Shown in pieces: positions 58,694 through 64,000 of a DNA stretch of 64,000 nt. The stretch comes from Smithella sp. PtaU1.Bin162. GTDB taxonomy: Bacteria; Desulfobacterota; Syntrophia; Syntrophales; Smithellaceae. The notes beneath the pieces are model-generated. The model saw nothing but the letters and a program-made list of their open reading frames with translations, searched no databases and was not told the DNA's origin. Location of the stretch: NCBI GenBank assembly GCA_002068015.1, contig MVRV01000138.1, positions 1 through 64,000 of the forward strand, read 5' to 3'. A program made the translations under genes and the position numbers. Positions within the stretch are counted from its first letter, which is position 1, and the number at the start of each line of letters is the position of its first letter.

Positions 58694-59918
58694 ACTGCAC
58701 ATTGCTCTCATGGGACGTACTAATGTCGGCAAATCCAGCCTGCTTAACCTGATGGTGGGGCAGGACATTGCCATAACTTCACCTCTGGCCGGTACAACTA
58801 CGGATGTTGTCGAAAAGGCCATGGAACTTTTGCCGCTGGGACCGGTTCTTTTTCTCGATACCGCCGGACTGGATGATACCTCGCAACTTTCCCGCGCCCG
58901 ACTGGAAAAAACGGCAAAAATATTTGACCGCGCCGATGTTATTTTTCTTCTAACGGAAGCCGATATTTGGACCGACTTTGAAGAAACCGTCCTGGTTCAG
59001 GCTAAAACCAGAAGAGTACCAGTTCTGGTTATTATCAATAAAATTGATTTAAAGGCTCCCTCGGCAGATTACCTGGAAACAATAAAACAAAAAACCGGTC
59101 GTGCAATCAGTGTTTCGTGCGCGAATATCTCCTTGCGTAATGCCTTTCTCGACGAATTAAAACAGCGTCTGCTGGAAATTACGCCTGCCGATTTTATTGC
59201 CCCTCCGTCACTTATCGGAGATTTACTTCCACCCGGCAGTATTGCCGTTCTCGTAGTTCCCATTGATTTACAGGCACCCAAAGGCAGGCTTATTCTACCT
59301 CAGGTACAGACAATTCGGGATGCTCTGGACAATGATGCGGCAACTCTGGTTGTCAAAGAACGGGAATTATCCGCCGTGCTGGCCAATCTGAAAAATCCGC
59401 CGGCAATCGTCGTAACGGACTCTCAAGCCGTTCTCAAAGTGACCGCCGATGTTCCTAAAAACATTCCCGTCACAACCTTCTCCATATTATTTGCCAGACA
59501 AAAATCGGATCTCTCCGCCATGGCAAGAGGGGCTGCAAGCATCGGCCGATTAAAGCCCGGCGACCGGGTTTTAATCGCGGAGGCCTGTTCCCACCATGCT
59601 CTCGAAGACGATATCGGCCGTATAAAAATCCCCCGTTGGCTCAGGCAATATCTGGGCTTTGATGTGCAAATCGATATTTCCGCAGGCCGTGATTATCCGG
59701 AGAACCTCAATCAATATAAACTGATCATCCATTGCGGGGCCTGCATGCTGACACGCCGGGAAATGCTCACCCGCTTACATAAAGCCGAAGAAGCGAGTGT
59801 CTCAGTCACCAATTATGGTGTGGCGATTTCTTTTCTCCAGGGTGTAATCCGGCGCACACTGGAACCATTTCCTTACGCGCTGGAAGCTTTTGAAAAAGAA
59901 ATGAAGCAGAATTCATGA
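58668..59918 (+). CDS. hydF: [FeFe] hydrogenase maturation GTPase/scaffold HydF
   Basis: Scaffold that receives the 2Fe precursor and hands it to HydA. N-terminal GTPase: Walker A ALMGRTNVGKSSLLN, G3 LDTAGLDD and G4 INKIDL. The C-terminal cluster site has the HydF pattern C-x-H then H-C-x2-C: ACSHHALEDDIGRI and HCGACMLTRREML. 416 residues is full length. The start overlaps the 3' end of aspA. The adjacent hydG and two hydA genes agree with the assignment. Confidence 0.95.
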   Translation: MEKTPKSNRLHIALMGRTNVGKSSLLNLMVGQDIAITSPLAGTTTDVVEKAMELLPLGPVLFLDTAGLDDTSQLSRARLEKTAKIFDRADVIFLLTEADIWTDFEETVLVQAKTRRVPVLVIINKIDLKAPSADYLETIKQKTGRAISVSCANISLRNAFLDELKQRLLEITPADFIAPPSLIGDLLPPGSIAVLVVPIDLQAPKGRLILPQVQTIRDALDNDAATLVVKERELSAVLANLKNPPAIVVTDSQAVLKVTADVPKNIPVTTFSILFARQKSDLSAMARGAASIGRLKPGDRVLIAEACSHHALEDDIGRIKIPRWLRQYLGFDVQIDISAGRDYPENLNQYKLIIHCGACMLTRREMLTRLHKAEEASVSVTNYGVAISFLQGVIRRTLEPFPYALEAFEKEMKQNS

Positions 59919-60090
59919 TTTCCGCTGGCTCTGCCTGAAGCTCAATCGGCGGGGCGTTAAACGGAAATCGCTTTCCTTTAAACGATTTTCCCATTGACCA
60001 GCACAAGAGCATTTTTTGTTCAAAATTCGAGACGACTGTCCTGAATAGCGGCATTATAAAAATGCCAAAACAATCATGCTCAAAAACAAC

Positions 60091-60153
60091 TTGACCTATT
60101 GGAATGAATTACATATGTATTAAATAATATATGTCATTTATGACATATATTAT
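60091..60153 (+). promoter_or_regulatory. Candidate promoter and 30-bp operator of the second hydrogenase operon
   Basis: TTGACC (60091-60096) is a possible -35. About 27 nt on lies a perfect inverted repeat with 14-bp arms, ATAATATATGTCAT and its mirror at 60140-60153, separated by TT. The core TGTCA-N4-TGACA resembles sites of dimeric winged-helix or Crp/Fnr-type regulators. It ends 44 nt before the ATG. The 10-box is not clear. Confidence 0.55.
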
Positions 60154-60197
60154 AGTTCATGTCGGATAATGAATTTACTTTAGAAAGGAAAAGGGAA

Positions 60198-61478
60198 ATG
60201 AATGTAACCGCAAAAACATATCAAAAAGGAGAAATTCCCGGCGTAATTGCGATCAATGCCACCGTTTGTAAAGGATGTGATGCCTGCAAACGCCACTGCC
60301 CCACCGGGGCAATCACAGGCATGTTCGGCACGACGCACCGTATAGATGTTGATCTCTGCCTGAGCTGCGGACAATGTCTCATCAATTGCCCGTTCGGCGC
60401 TCCCTATGAAACATCGGATACGGTAGATGAAGTCATCGCCAAACTCAAAGACCGTAATAACACGGTTGTCGGTATTATCGCTCCGGCCGTGCGCGTGGCC
60501 ATCGGTGAAGACTTCGGCCTTCCGGCCGGCTCTCTGGTCACAGGTAAACTTTATGGTTCAATGAAAAAAGCCGGTTTCGAAATTCTTGATAATAATTTTA
60601 CCGCTGATTTAACCATTATGGAAGAAGGAACCGAATTCATCACCCGCGCCCGTCATGCGCTTTTCGGCGAAAAAAGCGAACATGGCGGGGAAATCGGTCC
60701 GCTGCCTCAGTTTACTTCCTGCTGCCCGGCGTGGGTCCGGTTTGTCGAAACCAGGTATCCGACATTGATTCCCCATTTATCGTCGGCGAAATCGCCCCAA
60801 CAGATGGCCGGTACTGTCGCCAAAACATACGGCACCAATGTTTGGAAAAAATCACCGGAAAGTATTTATACGGTCGGCATCATGCCCTGCACGGCCAAAA
60901 AACTGGAAGCCTCCCGTCCGGAATTTAACGCCGCCTATAAATACAACAAAAAAAACGGCCGCGGGCTTACGAATAAACCCTATCCTGATGTGGACACCGT
61001 TTTGACCACTCGCGATTTATCACGTCTGTTCAAAAAGCTCAAAATCGACTTGGCGCAGGAAGAAGAAGTCGCAGGCGGATCGCTGCTTGCCGACTACACG
61101 GGTGCAGGCACAATCTTCGGCAATACGGGCGGCGTTATGGAAGCAGCGCTGAGAACCGCTTACGCTGTTCTGACCGGCAGTGAATTAAAACCGCTAGAGT
61201 TCAAACCGGTACGGGGATTACAAGGCATGAAGAGTGCATCAGTGACACTCAAAGACGCCAAATACAACAAGGAAGTTACGGTAAAAGTGGCTGTTGTACA
61301 CAATATGGCTGAAAATATCCAACCGGTCGTAAATGAAGTGCTGGCCGGCCGTTCACCCTATCATTTCATTGAAGTGATGAACTGTCCGGGAGGTTGCATC
61401 AACGGCGGCGGGCAGCCTGTTTGCAGCAGCGGTTCTTCCTGGATCAGTGCTATCCGTCCCTGGTTTGCGTGGAAATAA
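60198..61478 (+). CDS. [FeFe] hydrogenase large subunit of a membrane-linked complex
   Basis: 426 residues from ATG 60198 (AAAGG and AGGG upstream). Two [4Fe-4S] motifs (CKGCDACKRHCPTGA and CLSCGQCLINCPFGA) precede the H-cluster domain with canonical motifs: L1 TSCCPAW, L2 MPCTAKKLE, L3 EVMNCPGGCINGGG. Lacks the [2Fe-2S] and His-Cys3 domains and has no fused small-subunit domain. No signal peptide of its own. The next gene encodes a separate small subunit with a Tat motif, so the pair is probably exported together as in Desulfovibrio HydAB. Confidence 0.94.
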   Translation: MNVTAKTYQKGEIPGVIAINATVCKGCDACKRHCPTGAITGMFGTTHRIDVDLCLSCGQCLINCPFGAPYETSDTVDEVIAKLKDRNNTVVGIIAPAVRVAIGEDFGLPAGSLVTGKLYGSMKKAGFEILDNNFTADLTIMEEGTEFITRARHALFGEKSEHGGEIGPLPQFTSCCPAWVRFVETRYPTLIPHLSSAKSPQQMAGTVAKTYGTNVWKKSPESIYTVGIMPCTAKKLEASRPEFNAAYKYNKKNGRGLTNKPYPDVDTVLTTRDLSRLFKKLKIDLAQEEEVAGGSLLADYTGAGTIFGNTGGVMEAALRTAYAVLTGSELKPLEFKPVRGLQGMKSASVTLKDAKYNKEVTVKVAVVHNMAENIQPVVNEVLAGRSPYHFIEVMNCPGGCINGGGQPVCSSGSSWISAIRPWFAWK

Positions 61479-61498
61479 CATAATAAAAGGAGAAAAAT

Positions 61499-61819
61499 AT
61501 GGAAAAACAAAGTTATCAATACATAGAAAACCCGCTGCAAGTAACACGACGGGAATTTATCACTATCGGCGGAATCGTTGTTGCTTTTCTGGCCATACCC
61601 ACCGTCTGGATAACGCTGGTAACTTCATCGAGCAGTCGCTATCTTCAGGCGCGGACAAAAGGCTTGTATCAGGATGATACAAAAGCCGCAGTCCGGGTCA
61701 GTCATGGCAATAAATCCGTGGCCCGTTATTATAAAGAATTCGGCGGCACTCCCCTGGGACAGATCTCCGAAGAATTGCTGCACACAAAATACATTAATCG
61801 AACAAAAGTTCTTTCCTGA
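61499..61819 (+). CDS. [FeFe] hydrogenase small subunit with Tat signal
   Basis: The twin-arginine motif TRREFITIGG is followed by a hydrophobic stretch (IVVAFLAIPTVWITLV). The C-terminal half is the iron-hydrogenase small-subunit domain (VRVSHGNKSVARYYKEFG, ISEELLHTKYI). The signal is likely to export the folded large subunit by hitch-hiking, or to serve as a membrane anchor. AAAGGAG lies before the ATG. 20 nt from the large subunit. Confidence 0.9.
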   Translation: MEKQSYQYIENPLQVTRREFITIGGIVVAFLAIPTVWITLVTSSSSRYLQARTKGLYQDDTKAAVRVSHGNKSVARYYKEFGGTPLGQISEELLHTKYINRTKVLS

Positions 61820-61833
61820 TAGGAGGTTAGTTT

Positions 61834-62493
61834 ATGTATAGTGAAAAAACCATTTTAAAACATCCCTGGAGTGTAAGAATATTCCATTATCTGTTGATTC
61901 TCAGTTTCCTGCCGCTGGCCATGACCGGGATCATTCTATATTTTAAACCGCTGAGCGAAAGCGCCGTGAATCTGGCCATGCAGGTTCATGTGGTCTGCGG
62001 AGTTATCCTGACCATAGATGCAATTGCTTATTTGCTGATTGGCTTTAACCGCGTTATTCTCTTCATTAAAAGAATCTTCACCATGTCCGTGACCGATGTC
62101 AAATGGTTCATGATTCTGGGAGGCTATCCGCAAAAATTATTATTAAGGAAGAAAGTTACCGTTCCACCAATGGGAAAATACAATTCCGGACAGAAGCTTT
62201 TCGGCATCTGCGTTTTCACCGGAGGTTCGGTTTTAATATTCACCGGATGGATATTATGGGCTTTTCCGCATCTTGTACCCGGAGAGACTGTTTATCTTCT
62301 TGGTTTATTACACACTATCTCTGCCTGGATCCTGACACTATTTTTACCGGTTCACCTGTTCCTGGGAATTTATATGTTTGACGACTTCAAGGCAATGATC
62401 CTGCATGGTAAAATTCCTTATGAAGAAGCAAAGGAAACGGCACCACTGTGGGTGGAAAAAGAAATTATTCCCATATCCAGGAATCAGTGTTGA
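61834..62493 (+). CDS. Cytochrome b subunit (FdnI/thiosulfate-reductase-like)
   Basis: Four membrane helices with histidines that can hold two b hemes: RIFHYLLILSFLPLAMTGI, QVHVVCGVILTIDAIA, a third segment IFTGWILWAFPH, and LLHTISAWILTLFLPVHLF. The layout matches the b-type quinone-binding subunit of formate dehydrogenase-N. AGGAGG precedes the ATG. As third gene of the operon it should pass electrons between the exported hydrogenase and the menaquinone pool. Confidence 0.9.
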   Translation: MYSEKTILKHPWSVRIFHYLLILSFLPLAMTGIILYFKPLSESAVNLAMQVHVVCGVILTIDAIAYLLIGFNRVILFIKRIFTMSVTDVKWFMILGGYPQKLLLRKKVTVPPMGKYNSGQKLFGICVFTGGSVLIFTGWILWAFPHLVPGETVYLLGLLHTISAWILTLFLPVHLFLGIYMFDDFKAMILHGKIPYEEAKETAPLWVEKEIIPISRNQC

Positions 62494-62586
62494 CAAAGCA
62501 ACTTTGATGACGATAATGTGGGTGAAATTAAATTCTGCCTGCGATGGAGGAATTTCTGATCCTGAGGGAAGTATGAAGTCTTTAAT

Positions 62587-62625
62587 AAAAAGGTTTGATT
62601 CTTCCGGGTCAAACCTTTTTATTTT
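62587..62625 (+). terminator. Terminator-like hairpin just before hydG
   Basis: Perfect 12-bp stem AAAAAGGTTTGA / TCAAACCTTTTT with a 10-nt loop, followed by ATTTTT. It lies 94 nt after the cytochrome b stop and 20 nt before the hydG ATG. No room is left for a normal promoter in between, so hydG expression must read through it or start from a promoter upstream of the hairpin. Confidence 0.85.
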
Positions 62626-62639
62626 TACGGTGAATACAA

Positions 62640-64000
62640 ATGATCAAAGATTTTATTGATGATGCAAAAATCGGAGATATACTCGAAAAAGCGAAGAATC
62701 CTCCGAAAGAAAAAGTACGGGAAATAATTGCCAAAGCAAAAACGCTGGAGGGGCTTATGCCCGGTGAAGTCGCTGTCCTGCTGCAAACGGAAGACGATGA
62801 ACTGATTACCGAAATCCAGCAGGCGGCACACTCTGTTAAAGAAGCCATCTACGGTAACCGTCTTGTTTTGTTTGCTCCGCTTTATATCGCCAATCTTTGC
62901 GCCAACAACTGCCTGTACTGCGGATTCCGCCGCGACAATAAAGATTTAAACCGCGTTGCCCTGACCATGGAACAAATTGAGAGTGAGGTGCGTGTTCTGG
63001 AACGCGAGGGACACAAGCGGCTTCTCATGCTCTGCGGTGAGCACCCTACCCGCTCCAGTCTGGAATATTTCATGGAAGCAATAGAAACCGCTTATGCAAC
63101 TAAAACGGAAAAAGGAGGAGAAATTCGCCGGATTAATGTGGAAATCGCCCCGCTGCAAGCCGAGGAATTCAAACTTTTAAAAAAAACGAACATCGGCACA
63201 TATGTTTTATTTCAGGAAACATATCACCATGCTACTTATAAAACAATGCACCCCAGCGGACCCAAAAAAGATTATGTCCGGCGACTTACCGCCATGCACC
63301 GCGCCCAGGAAGGCGGGATCAACGACGTCGGCATCGGTGCCCTCTTCGGTCTTTATGACTATAAGTTCGAAGTCCTGGGGTTGCTCTTCCATGCCCTGCA
63401 ACTCGAGCAGGATTGCGGTGTCGGGCCTCATACCATTTCCATTCCCCGGCTGGAACCGGCTTTTAATGCCCCGGCGGCAATTAAACCGCCGCATCCGGTG
63501 AGCGATCATGATTTTAAGAAACTCGTCGCCATTATTCGTCTTGCTGTTCCTTACACCGGCATGATCCTGAGTACCCGGGAAAATCCGGAAATACGCTCCG
63601 AAGTTTTCGAACTGGGCATTTCCCAGATCAGCGCCGGATCACGCACCAACCCCGGCGGCTATCAGGAAGATTCGAGTGACGCTTTTCGTGCCGCTCAGTT
63701 CAACCTCGGCGATACCCGGACTCTCGATGAAGTAATTTTCGACATAACAACAAAAGGACATATTCCCAGTTTCTGCACAGCTTGTTACCGTCTCGGACGC
63801 ACCGGTAAGGATTTTATGGATCTGGCCAAACCTGGTCTGATCCAGAAATTCTGCCAGACCAATGCACTTTTTACATTCAAAGAATATTTAATGGACTACG
63901 CAACCCCAAGCACACGAGAGGCCGGTGAGAAATTAATTCAACAAACAGTCCGGGAAAAAATTAAAACGGGAATGAAAAAATCGGTTTTGAATAAACTTCA
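62640..64000 (+). CDS. hydG: [FeFe] hydrogenase H-cluster maturase HydG (cut off by window end)
   Basis: Radical SAM tyrosine lyase that makes CO and cyanide for the H-cluster. The first cluster motif is CANNCLYC (CX3CX2C). The C-terminal second cluster is present (CTACYRLGRTG and a later Cys), which separates HydG from ThiH. Other motifs are MLCGEHPTR, VLFQETYHHATY and PRLEPAFNAP. About 453 codons are in the window, and the family has about 470, so only the last few residues are missing. HydE is expected beyond the end. Confidence 0.95.
   Translation, partial: MIKDFIDDAKIGDILEKAKNPPKEKVREIIAKAKTLEGLMPGEVAVLLQTEDDELITEIQQAAHSVKEAIYGNRLVLFAPLYIANLCANNCLYCGFRRDNKDLNRVALTMEQIESEVRVLEREGHKRLLMLCGEHPTRSSLEYFMEAIETAYATKTEKGGEIRRINVEIAPLQAEEFKLLKKTNIGTYVLFQETYHHATYKTMHPSGPKKDYVRRLTAMHRAQEGGINDVGIGALFGLYDYKFEVLGLLFHALQLEQDCGVGPHTISIPRLEPAFNAPAAIKPPHPVSDHDFKKLVAIIRLAVPYTGMILSTRENPEIRSEVFELGISQISAGSRTNPGGYQEDSSDAFRAAQFNLGDTRTLDEVIFDITTKGHIPSFCTACYRLGRTGKDFMDLAKPGLIQKFCQTNALFTFKEYLMDYATPSTREAGEKLIQQTVREKIKTGMKKSVLNKL

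Noticed and set aside
60051-60067. GGCATT/AATGCC hairpin after hydF
   Set aside because: Six-bp stem with a following A run on the plus strand, so no terminator in the direction of transcription.

Overview
The window looks like the chromosome of an anaerobic, Gram-negative deltaproteobacterium related to the syntrophic Syntrophus/Smithella group. This is inferred from gene content and order, not from a search. KDO synthesis and Lpt genes show an LPS outer membrane. Two [FeFe] hydrogenases with their maturases, a 2-hydroxyacyl-CoA dehydratase-type subunit and an odd 3-hydroxyacyl-CoA dehydrogenase/BKACE pair point to fermentative or syntrophic acid metabolism. Base composition and codon use look even throughout. 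No phage, IS element or CRISPR array was seen.

Layout. 1-252: tail of a beta-hydroxyacid dehydrogenase. 675-751: tRNA-Pro. 766-13153 (minus): housekeeping run rdgB, rph, an amidase, rel, proS, ispG, a PurF-like protein lacking the catalytic Cys, aspC, coaD, rsmD, pssA, psd. About 13316-13456 (minus): possible 6S RNA. 13560-17448 (plus): transglutaminase-like protein and an ABC exporter. 17681-19762: EF-G-like factor. 19813-21606 (minus): Mut7-C, LapA-like, HIT and phosphoesterase genes. 21745-25761 (plus): a small unknown gene, ligA, acyP, and a dehydratase subunit. 25807-32274 (minus): aminotransferase, HAD phosphatase, membrane protein, slipin/NfeD pair, family-4 UDG, coaBC. 32507-33832: M23 peptidase.

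33853-46560 (minus) is the conserved KDO/Lpt/rpoN block: xerD, a TPR protein, kdsA, kdsC, lptC, lptA, rpoN, hpf, ptsN, hprK, rapZ. lptB is missing from its usual place. A plus-strand pair (3-hydroxyacyl-CoA dehydrogenase-like gene plus BKACE) splits kdsC from lptC, and a dispersed repeat sits between ptsN and hprK.

46674-64000 ends in the most interesting part, a hydrogen-metabolism island. After rpiB, ykvA-like and cheW comes a plus-strand run. It starts with a five-gene signalling module (DRTGG, HATPase, DRTGG, PHP, HATPase). Next is a cytoplasmic multisubunit [FeFe] hydrogenase: a NuoE-like subunit, a [2Fe-2S] protein, a 1017-residue NuoF-GltD/NfnB fusion, and HydA. Then come aspA, hydF, a second [FeFe] hydrogenase with a Tat-signal small subunit and a cytochrome b, and a cut-off hydG. 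The fusion carries both an NAD(H)-type and an NADP(H)-type site, so complex 1 may couple H2, ferredoxin, NAD(H) and NADP(H). Complex 2 looks exported and quinone-linked. Both share the HydF/HydG maturation genes. Terminator-like hairpins lie just upstream of the signalling module and of hydG, and large palindromes lie upstream of the module and of the second hydrogenase, suggesting layered control.
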